Assembly (NCBI RefSeq): GCF_949987535.1
Contig: NC_080071.1
Span: 28,480,236 to 28,544,235, forward strand
Direction: 5' to 3'
From: Balaenoptera acutorostrata
Lineage: Eukaryota; Chordata; Mammalia; Artiodactyla; Balaenopteridae
DNA length: 64,000 nt
A model generated the notes under the pieces. That model saw only the letters and a program-made list of their open reading frames with translations. It did not search any database and was not told the origin of the DNA. The position numbers and the translations under genes were made by a program. Positions 34,721 through 45,192 of this stretch are shown in pieces (position 1 is the first letter of the stretch; every line of letters begins with the position of its first letter).

Positions 34721-36195
34721 TTGAATTTTTAAATCAAATATATATTACCTTTCTAAGTTAAGAAATGAAGAAAAGTTTTTAAAAGGGAAAAGAAGAGTGG
34801 TAGACCATGTATGACTGCGTTTAGGTGCTGGCTTCTTTTCATTGTGGCCAAAAGCAAAGACACCATTGCCAATGTATATGCAAAAATATATCTATGTTCT
34901 TATATCAAATTCTACTTGTAAATTTAATGTTGTAAAAATGTAAGATATACATTTTTATACCCTATCACAATTCATTCAAGGCCCACTTCTGTTTGTATCT
35001 AACCCAGTATTTTAGACTCTCAATCATTAACCCCTTACTTGATTCTCACTTAAAATAGATGACTTAATATCAAATCTACAGTTATAGGGAAACACACAAT
35101 ATTTGATAAACTTTAGTAAAGGGTAAATATATTATCAACAGTATTTACTCTTCCAAACATAGGCAACTAAAATTCAGGAGCATTTCAAATCCTACATGGA
35201 AGTGACTATTTTCTTAGAATTTAGTGCTCTTCTTCAAGTTGTTATTTCCTTCCTGTAGCTGGAAGGAAATTATTTTAAGAAAAAAATATTTATTGTACAG
35301 AGAGCTCAAGTAGAGCTATAAATGATTTTACATTAACTTAAAATAGAGTGTTTAGTATAAAGTAGGCAAATGTGTTGTATAATTCCAATTTGAAATGTGT
35401 GATTATGAAAAACTCAGCCCTGATAATAGTGTAAAATTTAAATTGCCCACTGCGTTTTCTGTCATAAATATGAAAGTGCTCCAGTATGGAAAGGTAAAAA
35501 TAATATTTAATGCGGAATATCAGAGAACATATTAGAGAAACCTCACTGATGAAATTGACAGTATTGGTTTTTTGCCTTTGCTAATTTATACTGTCTTTTT
35601 CAGAAAGGAAAAAAGGAAATGATTTCAGTTTCCTCTTGACTTAAGATCCACAAAGGCCCATATGTTGTGATTGTTTAATGGATTTCATAAGACACTTTAA
35701 TCTCTTTTCTTTATTTGTTTCTTTATTATTTATTTGTTGAAGAAATTTAGACAGTTTTCCTATAGAGTTTCCCTAGCTGTTATTTTTCTGAATTGTGTCC
35801 AATTCCTCCGATCTCCCAAAGTCCTCTAAATTTGTAGTTGGGTCTAGGGTGTTGTCAGTCAAGTGTGATTGTTTCTTTTTGTTGTTGTTTGTTTGTTTGT
35901 TTTATGGCAAAGACTACTTTATAAGTGGTATATGTTCTTCTAAGAGGAGAAACATATGTCTCTTTTTGTTATGTTAGTGGCCATGGATGTTTGGCTTCAT
36001 GAATTCATTAGGGGTTGAAAAATTGGTTATAAAGAGACACATCTCCTCATCTGTTTACACAGTGGTATAGTTTGTATAAGAGAGCTGAATAAAACTTGGT
36101 TCTTTCTCTTTATTTATCATTTTTCCAAAAAATAAGTTGTTTTCTTAGCAACTTTAATTTAATAGTTTTTTCCTAGCAATTTTCTTTAATTTTGA
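34721..36195. other. No recognised feature
   Basis: About 1.5 kb of unclassified AT-rich sequence. Confidence 0.35.
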
Positions 36196-36199
36196 CTAT

Positions 36200-36535
36200 A
36201 ATAGATATAATTATTGGCCACAATTTCTCCACCTCTGGTTACCCATGCTTTTTGCAATGTGACTTCACAGTTTCTCTCAATAAAAGCAAAGTGTATTTTC
36301 CATCCCCTTGACTTTGACTCTAACCATGGGATATTAGCAAAAGGAGGCTGAGGAAGATGTGAAAAACCCTAAGCCAACCTGCAACTTGGAGCTAAACTCA
36401 GCCAAATCTAGCCTAGATCAATCAACTCCCTCTAACCCACATATATTCAGGAAAGAATAACTAATTATTGTTTTAATCCACTGAGTTTATATATGTTTTT
36501 TATGCAGAATTTTTGTGGCAACAAATAAGCTAGCC
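36200..36535 (+). mobile_element. Probable MLT1-like (MaLR) LTR
   Basis: The order 'ccacctctggttacccatgc', 'gcaatgtgacttcac', 'accatgggatattagcaaaagg', 'ccaaatctagcctagatcaatcaac' and the 3' block 'attgttttaatccactgagttt' with 'tttgtggcaacaaataagctag' matches the layout of old MLT1 LTRs. It is degenerate. Confidence 0.55.
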
Positions 36536-36939
36536 AGGAGCATTTTTTAATTTTTAATTTTTAGTACCACTAAGGACTTGTGAATTTAAACACATATCAT
36601 GTGTTTCAATAATTTGCAGTTATTTTCTTGAATTAAGTTCTAGTTGTCTCCAAGTTGGACATTGGGAGTACCTTCTATTGATCACTGTGTCATTTTGACA
36701 TAATCCTAATGGTTTTTGATAATCTAGCACTTAAAAGGACAAATATTGAAAAACAGAAAGGATGGTAATTTTCTATCATCACATGTCCAGATACTGTTAA
36801 TGTCTTAAGGTACAATTCAAAAGTTTTCTTTTCTATTTCTAAAAGGGAATTATCTTTCTTTATTTTGAACTTTTATTGTATTTCATTATTGATGTCATTT
36901 ATCAATGTCTGGCTTTTTCTTGTGCATGCCTTATCTCAC

Positions 36940-37050
36940 CTCCTAGAATTTAAATTTTTTGAAAGTAAGAATTATTTCCCAGAGCATCAGGTCTAGTGTC
37001 TTGCACATAGTGATTTTCAATACATATTTGTTGAATGAATGAAAAATTAA
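36940..37050 (+). mobile_element. L2 3' end
   Basis: The series 'gaaagtaagaattatttccc', 'gtgtcttgcacatagtg' and 'aatacatatttgttgaatgaatga' is the L2 terminus. Confidence 0.8.
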
Positions 37051-37261
37051 TTACTGGAATTGCATCAGTAAAAGGAAAGATGATAATGTTATCTTTATCT
37101 GGTAAATAGCTCTTTAAATATTCAAATATGGTAAATGTGGTGTTAATGTAGTCAGGACATATTCTGCATCTGTTTGTTGCTTGGATTGTCAGATGCTCAT
37201 GGCTTATTAATCTTATAGCTTATAAAGCTTGAAAAAGAAAAGTCACTAGTGTATTTGCATA

Positions 37262-39618
37262 CAGGCATACCTCAGAGATATCGTGGGCGAGTTCAGTTCA
37301 AAACCACCACAATAAAGCAAATATTGCAATAAAGCGAGTCACACAAATTTTCTGGTTTCCCAGTGCATATAAAAGTTATGTTTACACTATATTGTAGCCT
37401 TTTGTGCTATAGCACTATGTCTAAAAATTCAACGTACATGCCGTAATTAAAAAATACTTTATTGCTAAAAAATGCTACCCATCATCTGAGCCTTCAGTGA
37501 TTCATAATCTTTTTGCTGGTGAAGGATTTTGCCTTGATTTTGATGGCTGCTGACTGATTGAATGGTTGTTGCAGTGGCAATTTCTTAAATAAGACAGCAA
37601 TGAAGTTTGCCACATCAATTGCCTCTTCCTTTCACAAAAAATTTGTCTGTAGCGTGCAGTGCTGTTTGATAGTGTTTTACCTGCAGTAGAACTTCTTTCA
37701 AAATTGGAGTTAATCCTCTCAAACCCTGCCACTGCTTTATCAACTAAGTTTATGTAATGTTCTAAATCCTTTGTTGTCATTTCAATAATCTTAACAGCAT
37801 CTTCACCAGGAGTAGATTCCATCTCAAGAAACCATTTTCTTTGCTCATCCAAAGAATCAGCTCCTCATCCATTAAAGTTTTATCATGAGATTGTAACATT
37901 CAGTCACCTCCTCAGGCTCCACTTCTAATTCTAGTTCTCTTGCTATTTCTACCACATCTGCAGTGACTTCCTCTACTGAAGTCTTGAACCCCTCAAAGTC
38001 ATCCATGAGGTTTGGAATCAAGTTCTTCCAAACTCCGATTGATGTTGATACTTTGGCCTCTTCCCATGAATCACAAATATTCTTAATGCCATCTAGAGTG
38101 GTGAATCCTTTCCAGAAGCTTTTCAATTAACTTTGCACAGATCCATCAGAGGAATAACTATAGCCTTACAAAATGCATTTCTCAAATAATAAGACTTGAA
38201 AGTCTACATCATTACTTGATCCATGGACTGCAGAATGGATGTTGTGTTAGCAGGCATGAAAACAACATGAATCTCATTGTACATCTCCATCAGAGCTCCT
38301 GTATGATCAAGTGCCGTGTCAAGGAGCAGTTATATTTTGAATGGAATCTTTTTTTCTGAGCAGTAGATCTCAACAGTGGGCTTAAGATCTCAACTGTGTT
38401 GTAAAGAGATGCCCTGTCATCCAGGCTTTGTTGTTCCATTTATAAAGAACAGGCAAAGTAGATTTGGCTTAATTCTCAACGGCACTAGGATTTTTAGAAT
38501 GGTCAATGAGCATTGGTTTCCACTTAAAGTCACCTATCATTAGCCCCTAACAAGTGAGTCAGCCTATCGTTTGAAGCTTTGAAGCCAGGCATTGACTTCT
38601 ACTCTCTAGCTATGAAAGTCCTAGATGGCATCTTCTTTCAATAGCAGGATGTTTTGTTTACATTGAAAATCCATCGTTTAGTGTAGCCGCCTTCATTAAT
38701 CATCTTAGCTAGATCTTCTTGATAACTTGCTGCAGCTTCTACATCAGCACTTGCTGCTTCACCCTGCATTTTGATGTTATGGAGGTGGCTTCTTTCCTTA
38801 AACCTCGTGAAACAACATCTGCTAGCTTCAAACTTTTCTTCTGCAGCTTCCTCACCTCTCTTAGCCTTCACAGAATGAAGAGAATTAGGGCTTTGCTCTG
38901 GATTAGGCTTTGGTTTAAGGGAATATTGTGGCTGGTTTGATCTTCTATCCAGATCATTAAACTTTCTCCATATCAGCAATAAGGCCTTTTCACTTTCTTA
39001 TCATTCGTGTGTTCGCTAGAGTAGTACTTTTAATTTCCTTCAAGAACTTTTCCATTGCAGTCACAACTTGGCTAACTGGTGCAAGAGGCCTAGCTTTTGG
39101 CCTGTCTCAGCTTTTCACATGGCTTCCTCACTAAGCTTAATCATTTCTACCTTTGATTTAAAGTGAGACACATGCTTTTCACTTGAACACTTAAAAGCTG
39201 TTGTAGGGTTATTGACATAATTTTAATATTGTTGTTTCTCAGGGAATAGGGAGTTATGAGGAGAGGGAGAGAGATGAGAGAACTGCCAGTCGGTGGGACA
39301 GTCAGAACACACACAACATTTATCTATTAAGTTCACCGTCTTATACGGAAACAGTTTGTGGTGCCCCAAAACAATTACAATAGTAACATCAAAGATCACC
39401 AATCACAGATCACCTTAACAAATCAAATAATAATGGGAAAGTCTGAAATATTTCAAGAATTATTAAAATGTGACACAGAGACATGAGTGAGAAAATCCTG
39501 TTGGAAAAAATAGTGCCAATAGACTTGCTCAACATAGGGTTGCATAAACCTTCAATTTGTAAAAAACGCAAATCTGCGTAGCACAATAAAGCAAAGCTTA
39601 ATAAAAAAGGTATCCCTG
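37262..39618 (-). mobile_element. Tigger1-like DNA transposon, nearly full length
   Basis: The left end 'caggcatacctcagagatat' and right end ('aaaggtatccctg') form terminal inverted repeats, each flanked by TA (37260-37261 and 39619-39620), the target site of Tc1/mariner-pogo elements. Its 2,357 bp is close to the roughly 2.4 kb of Tigger1. Subterminal blocks 'caataaagcaaatattgcaataaagcgag' and 'gcacaataaagcaaagc' match the family. This is an ancient mammal-wide cut-and-paste element; insertion predates the young L1s and SINEs. Confidence 0.95.
37500..39190 (-). pseudogene. Tigger1 transposase pseudogene
   Basis: A pogo-type DDE/D transposase related to CENP-B and jerky proteins, read on the minus strand and broken into pieces. 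The 113-codon stretch 38638-38979 carries the CENP-B-like DNA-binding part ([28 protein letters not shown]). It ends with '[10 protein letters not shown]' where active relatives have NVDET; the Asp expected as the first catalytic residue is Asn. The stretches 37872-38126 and 37502-37852 are acidic C-terminal regions (MTTKDLEHYINLVDKAVAGF). Frameshifts separate all three. It cannot encode a working enzyme. Confidence 0.9.
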
Positions 39619-39764
39619 TATTTCTTAAAATCATTATTTCTTATGTTTCTCTTATAGAATAATTCATAAAATAAACAAAGTTAGTTTTAAAGTATAAATA
39701 CCAAGAAAGGATAAAATATTTCTACATTAAAAAGAATAGAAAATAGAGATATAATTTGACAATC

Positions 39765-39779
39765 AAAAACATACGTAAT
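39765..39779. repeat. Target-site duplication, left copy (L1 at 39.8 kb)
   Basis: aaaaacatacgtaat, repeated with one mismatch at 40879-40893 (aaaaacatatgtaat). Confidence 0.85.
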
Positions 39780-40878
39780 CTCAGAATGGGAGGAAATATT
39801 TGCAAATGAAGCAACTGACAAAGGATTAATCTCCAAAACATACAAGCAACTCATGCAGCTCAATATCAAAAAAACAAACAACCCAATCCAAAAATGGGTA
39901 GAAGACCTAAATAGACATTTCTCCAAAAAAGATACACAGATTGCCAACAAACACATGAAAGAATGCTCAACATCATTAATCATTAGAGAAATGCAAATCA
40001 AAACTACAATGAGATATCACCTAACACTGGTCTGAATGGCCATCATCAAAAAAATCTACAAACAATAAATGCTGGAGAGGGTGTGGAGAAAAGGGAACCC
40101 TCTTGCACTGTTGGTGGAAATGTAAATTGATACAGCCACTATGGAGAACAGTATGGAGGTTCCTTAAAAAACTGAAAAATAGAACTACCATATGACCCAG
40201 CAATCCCACCACTGGGCATATACCCTGAGAAAACCATAATTCAAAAAGAGTCATGTATCACAATGTTCATTGCAGCTCTATTTACAATAGCCAGGACATG
40301 GAAGCAACCTAAGTGTCCATCAACAGATGAATGGATAAAGTAGATGTGACACATATATACAATGGAATATTACTCAGCCATAAAAAGAAACGAAACTGAA
40401 TTATTTGTAGTGAGGTGGATGGACCTAGAGTCTGTCATACAGAGTGAAGTAAGTCAGAAAGAGAAAAACAAATACTGTATGCTAACACATATATATGGAA
40501 TCTAAAAAAAAAAAAAAGAAAATGGTCAGAAGAACCTAGGGGCAAGATGGGAATAAAGATGCAGACCTACTAGAGAATGGGCTTGAGGATACGGGAGGGG
40601 GAAGGGTAATCTGGGACGAAGTGAGAGAGTGGCATGGACATATATACACTACCAAACGTAAAATAGATAGCTAGTGGGAAGCAGCCGCATAGCACAGGGA
40701 GATCAGCTCGGTGCTTTGTGACCACCTAGAGGGGTGGCATAGGGAGGGTGGGAGGGAGGGAGATGCAAGAGGGAAGAGATATGGGAACATATGTATATGT
40801 ATAACCGATTCACTTTGTTATAAAGCAGAAACTGGCACACCATTGTAAAGCAATTATACTCCAATAAAGACGTTTTAA
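39780..40878 (+). mobile_element. L1 3'-end insertion, 1.1 kb
   Basis: It starts in the ORF2 C-terminal region ('tcagaatgggaggaaatatttgc'), passes 'tgctggagagggtgtggagaaaag' and 'tatgacccagcaatcccacc', then a long 3' UTR with a G-rich tract at about 40740-40765 ('gggagggtgggagggaggga') and ends with 'tatactccaataaagacg' plus poly(A). Target-site duplications flank it. The G-rich tract is a known L1 3' UTR feature able to form a G-quadruplex. Confidence 0.95.
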
Positions 40879-40963
40879 AAAAACATATGTAATATTCATT
40901 AGTCGCAGGTGAACATTACATATAATTGAATCTCATTTATTCAGTCAACAAACACTTGTGTAG

Positions 40964-41406
40964 ATGTTGGGCTGCACCCCACAGGCCTGCAAGGCCTATA
41001 CTTCCCTAGCTTCAAGACCAAAGAAAGAGCCTGGAGTCAGCATCAGAGACATCAATGGTGTAATGGATAGGGGGAGCTTACAGGTCTGAAGCAAGGTCCT
41101 GGGGCGACACCCCACCATGTGAGGTGATGGTGGGGCAGGACATGGCAGCAGTCTTTGCTCCCAGGGGGAAGGGGAGATTACCAGATATAGAGGGAATTGA
41201 TGGTAGGTTGGCTCATTGGCTACTGGGGAAACTAGCAGAGGGGCACGCCCCTCACTGCCCTTTAATAAGAACAGTCACTAGCTGGGGCCTGGGGCAAGTA
41301 TGTAGGAAGGTCAGTCATGTGAGCAGGTGTAGGTGACACGCACTGGTCCAGCAGGGGATGTACAGAGACAAAAGGAACAGCCATCTTGGGTGCCCTGATC
41401 TAACAG
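40964..41406 (-). mobile_element. Candidate solo LTR of an endogenous retrovirus-like element
   Basis: A 443-bp GC-richer block bounded by TGTT...AACA on either strand (plus-strand start 'tgttgggctgcaccccacag', end 'gccctgatctaaca'). Short direct repeats such as 'ctaactagctggggcc'-type text and a CpG/GC-rich body contrast with the AT-rich surroundings. Orientation is a guess from the 'agatggctgttcctttt' stretch on the minus strand. I saw no matching 4-6 bp target-site duplication, so the ends are uncertain. It contains no viral coding sequence. Confidence 0.5.
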
Positions 41407-41449
41407 TTGGACTGGCATAGGTAGAAAGAAATGATGAATAAAGAAAACA

Positions 41450-41990
41450 TTTCCCTTGAAGAATTCTCATCATTAAGTTAGAAGATAGAAATATAAAAAC
41501 CTAAGTACAATATTATGAATTAAATAAGTTCTGTAAAGAGATGACTGAAAAGTGAAAGGAAATACTGAGAAGGACAGAGGCTACTAAAAATAGGTTGTGG
41601 GGTGGTCAAGAAAGTTCGAAGAAGAGGTGGCATTTGAGCTGATTGTTAAAGTATACATTTTATTGCTAAGTATCTGTGTGGAGAAAGGCAGTGAAAGGTA
41701 TTGCAGATGCAGAGAGCAGAATTACAAATTTATGGAAGTATGAGGAAGTATGAAAGATTTAGGGAATAGGATATAATTCTGTAGGGTTGAAGTATAGATT
41801 ATGAATGAATATTTTGGAGTAGTTGGAAGGTTTGCTCCTAAAGAAAGTGACTTAGAATAGCATCAGAAGAAAGACTTTAAAAGAGTTTGTAAATGTTAGG
41901 GTTTATCTTTGAGGCAATGGAAAACTGCTGGAGGGTTTTAGGTAGCAACATAATGAAATTTGTATTTAAGCCGATAATTCGTTAGTGTTA
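41450..41990 (+). mobile_element. Ancient L2-like or other mammal-wide repeat
   Basis: Phrases 'gaagaggtggcatttgagctga', 'aggcagtgaaaggtattgcag', 'agagtttgtaaatgttagggtttatctttgaggcaatgg' and 'actgctggagggttttaggtagcaacata' follow the order of a widespread old mammalian repeat that I associate with L2. Assignment is from memory. Confidence 0.4.
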
Positions 41991-42540
41991 CAATTGAAAG
42001 TGAAAAATACAAGAACGTATTTAATCATATTTTTTGGCCCATGTCTTAATAAATTGTTTTTTGATAACACCTTCATCCACACTGGAAAACAGAAATGAAA
42101 TAAATTGCAAAACATTCGATTACTGAGAGAGCAGAGGCTAAATTAGAGTGTTCCTTTTTGTTGTTGAAAGGTTTTTAATTAGGATTTTCTAGTCAGGGCC
42201 AGGAAATAATTTCTATGTTCTTTGATTCTAATAAAGTTGTTATATCTTTCCATTTCAAAGGTTATATAATAAAAGAAAAAGTCCATGGGATATTTTTGTT
42301 TGTGGAGCATTATAAGGAAAATCAAAACTCTTTTATCTATGAGGATGTTATGAGCAGTGCAAGAAGTGTATTATTATTATTAGGTGTATGTGTCAGTCAC
42401 CTTTCTGGGCTGCATTTATGAACATGAGTTCATTGATTTTCTTTTAACCCTTTGAAATGTGTAGATTTGGAATTTGAGGTCAAGAGTAGTACCTTCCCTC
42501 AGTTCATCACAATAATATTGGCATAGCCGTTTGACTTTTA
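41991..42540. other. No recognised feature
   Basis: Unclassified AT-rich sequence with an ATT triplet run near 42372-42383. Confidence 0.35.
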
Positions 42541-42553
42541 AAAAATATCAATA

Positions 42554-42866
42554 GGGCTTCCCTGGTGGCGCAGTGGTTGAGAATCTGCCTGCCAATGCAG
42601 GGGACACGGGTTCGAGCCCTGGTCTGGGAAGATCCCACATGCCGCGGAGCAACTAAGCCCGTGAGCCACAATTACTGAGCCTGCGCGTCTGGAGCCTGTG
42701 CTCCGCAACAAGAGAGGCCGCGACAGTGAGAGGCCCGCGCACCGCGATGAAGAGTGGCCCCCGCTTGCCGCAACTGGAGAAAGCCCTCGCACAGAAACGA
42801 AGACCCAACACAGCCATAAATAAATAAATAAATAAATAAAAATAAATAAAAAAAAAAATTAAAAAA
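42554..42866 (+). mobile_element. CHR-type SINE, 'ggcgcagtggttgag' subtype
   Basis: It starts 'gggcttccctggtggcgcag', has an intact B box 'gggttcgagccc', and ends in a long (AAAT)n/poly(A) tail. A short repeat 'atcaata' at 42547-42553 and 42872-42878 is the probable target-site duplication. It looks little diverged from the copy at 19561. Confidence 0.95.
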
Positions 42867-42879
42867 AAAAAATCAATAA

Positions 42880-43600
42880 ATAAGCTTTAACTAACATTTA
42901 TTTTCAAGACCTTCTATTAGCAAATTTGGTCTACTACATATAAATGCAGCTAAAAAGTTTATAATTGCAAGATATTAGACCACAAACTGGATAGGAACAC
43001 AGTGTAATTTGTAAAAGGAAAATGTCCATTATCTAGAATAAAATGTGTAGATGATTCTCACAGAAGTAGAAGAATTGAATGTCCTGAAACTAGCTCTCCG
43101 TGTCAATACAATCTCCATTTATAACTAACATTTGGTACAATGTACCTATGTGTTTCATAAGTGAATTGAAGTGGCATTATATTATTACCTGGCATTGATA
43201 GAATTCCTATGTAGCATACAAAACAAATCCTATTGGCAAGAAATGACAAATTCAAAAATGAAAACAACTAAAATATTTTAAAATAAAAAGTACTATTGAG
43301 AGGAAAGATTTTTTTATCATAATTCCTTGTTGTGATAACATTTGCAGATACCAAGTTAGAACAAATTTTGGAGCTTTTCCAGTTTTTCTGAGAGTCATTC
43401 TAATACATATAGTACAATAAGGAGGTGAGTTACTTTCACCTTAAGTACACATACTCTTGCCATTTACTCTTTAGAAGAAACAAGAGTGGATTTTATATAA
43501 TTCTTCAGAAATTAGATCAGCCCAGGGCATGGGTATTATCTTTTATCTGTTTTGTCATTGCAGTCACCACAGGTAGTGAATCAGGGATGGTCCAGCAGGA
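42880..43600. other. No recognised feature
   Basis: Unclassified AT-rich sequence. Confidence 0.35.
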
Positions 43601-43604
43601 GGGA

Positions 43605-43695
43605 ACCTTAGAGATAGTACTGTAGTTCAATTCTATCATGCACAGATGAAGGAACTGAGATGCAAAGAGATTAAGGTCACCCAGTGAGTTAATGG
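43605..43695 (+). mobile_element. MIR-like fragment
   Basis: The phrase 'cacagatgaaggaactgagatgcaaagagattaaggtcaccca' adjusted for changes is the MIR-like core 'gatgaggaaactgaggcacagagaggttaag'. Confidence 0.6.
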
Positions 43696-44211
43696 ATAAT
43701 GAAAATGTTGAGATTTAGAGCAATGGAGAATTATTTAGAATAATTGAAATTTCTAGAACAATTATAAAGATTCGGTGATTGTTTAAAGTACAGTAGAGAA
43801 GACTATAGGATGAATGACCCCATAAGTAACTTCTAGTTACAGGGATTACTCAGTAGGAGAAGTTATGTAGTTGTTATCAATTTAAGCAGAGGTTAGAACA
43901 GAGCAGGATGAATTTAAATTTGATGGGGGAAAAAGACAAAGAAGAGCATTTGGAAAGTACTGACTACATTTTATGTATGGCAGGAAGAATCTCTTTATTG
44001 AAAGAACTGACCGGTTATACAACTGGCTATTTGCTAAGCCAGGACTAGAATCAGCTTAAAAATGTTTGACTTCCTGCTAGCCCTGCGTTAGTGTGTGTGT
44101 TGGAGTGGGAGCTGTTCCAAATCTATTTGGTCTGGTGCATGCCGTATCAGAATCATAACTTTTGTCTCAATTGTAACTTCAGACGTATTTATGTGATAAT
44201 TTAATGTCTGT
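43696..44211. other. No recognised feature
   Basis: Unclassified sequence with no repeat ends. Confidence 0.35.
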
Positions 44212-44605
44212 TGTATTATATAGCTTGCTAGGCATATAATAACGAAATACCACAGACTAGGTAGCTTAAACAACAATTTATTTTCTCAGTTTTGGTGGCA
44301 AGAAGTCCGAGATCAAGGTGTTGTCAGGTTTGGTTTCATTTGAGGCCTCTCTCCTTGGCTTTCAGATGGCCACCTTCTCACTGTGTTTTCAAATGGTCTT
44401 TCCTCTCTGTGAGCGCAATCATGGTGTCTGTGTATCCAAATTTCCTCTTCTAAGGAAACCAATCAGATTGGATTAGTGTCCCCTAATGGCCTCATTTTAA
44501 CTCATTTTAAAGGCCCTGTGTCGAAACATGGTAATGTTCTGAGTTACTAGAGATTATTACAGCTTCAGCATATGAATTTGAAGGGAACAAACTCTGCCTA
44601 TAACA
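44212..44605 (-). mobile_element. MaLR (MLT1-like) solo LTR
   Basis: On the plus strand it reads 'tgtattatatagcttgctag', 'ataccacagactaggtagcttaaacaac', 'gaggcctctctccttggctt' and 'ggattagtgtcccctaatggcctcattttaac', the reverse complement of an MLT1-type LTR, ending 'gcctataaca'. Nearly full length and non-coding. Confidence 0.85.
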
Positions 44606-44750
44606 TTTGTCTTCCCTTTAGAATGTAAAATTCATGAGGCTAAATACTATGTTAATTTTATTCCTTACTGTATTCCGGAACCTATTGCTGTTCCTGGCAT
44701 GTTTTAGATGTTCAGTGTTATTTTTGAATGAATGAATGAATGAATGGAGA
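44606..44750 (+). mobile_element. L2 3' end
   Basis: The series 'gtaaaattcatgaggctaaatac', 'ttcctggcatgttttagatg' and a (GAAT)n end at 44726-44745 is an L2 terminus. Confidence 0.7.
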
Positions 44751-44826
44751 TGAGGTTGAAACAGAAGTTACAAAAAACATTTGAGGAGATGTTTCTAAGA
44801 TATCTGGAAATAAAAATGTAGAGAAG

Positions 44827-45177
44827 GGACTTCCCTGGTGGCTCAGTGGTGAAGAATCCACCTGCCAATGCAGGGGACACAGGTTCGATTCCTGGTCCAG
44901 GAAGATCCCACATGCCGCGGAGCAGCTAAGCCCGTGCACCACAACTACTGAGCCTGCGCTCTAGAGTCCTCGAGCCACAACTACTGAGTCCATGTGCCAC
45001 AACTACTGAAGCCCACACGCCTAGAACCTGTGCTCTGCAACAAGAGAAGCCACCGCAATGAGAAACTGGCACATTGCAATGAAGAGTAGCCCCCGCTCGC
45101 CGCAACTAGAGAAAGCCCGCATGCAGCAACAAAGACCCAACGCGGCCAAAAATTAATTAATTAATTAATTAATTTTT
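44827..45177 (+). mobile_element. CHR-type SINE, long older subtype
   Basis: A 351-bp copy starting 'gacttccctggtggctcag' with the B box 'aggttcgattcc' and the repeated 'ccacaactactga' motif three times in the body, ending in a (TTAA)n tail. Flanked by aaaaatgtagagaag (44812-44826) and aaaaatgttgagaag (45178-45192), one mismatch. Confidence 0.95.
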
Positions 45178-45192
45178 AAAAATGTTGAGAAG

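Noticed and set aside
42554..42640. tRNA-like head with A and B boxes as a tRNA gene
   Set aside because: It is the head of a SINE with A-rich tail and target-site duplication and is repeated across the window; no cloverleaf of a functional tRNA was seen.
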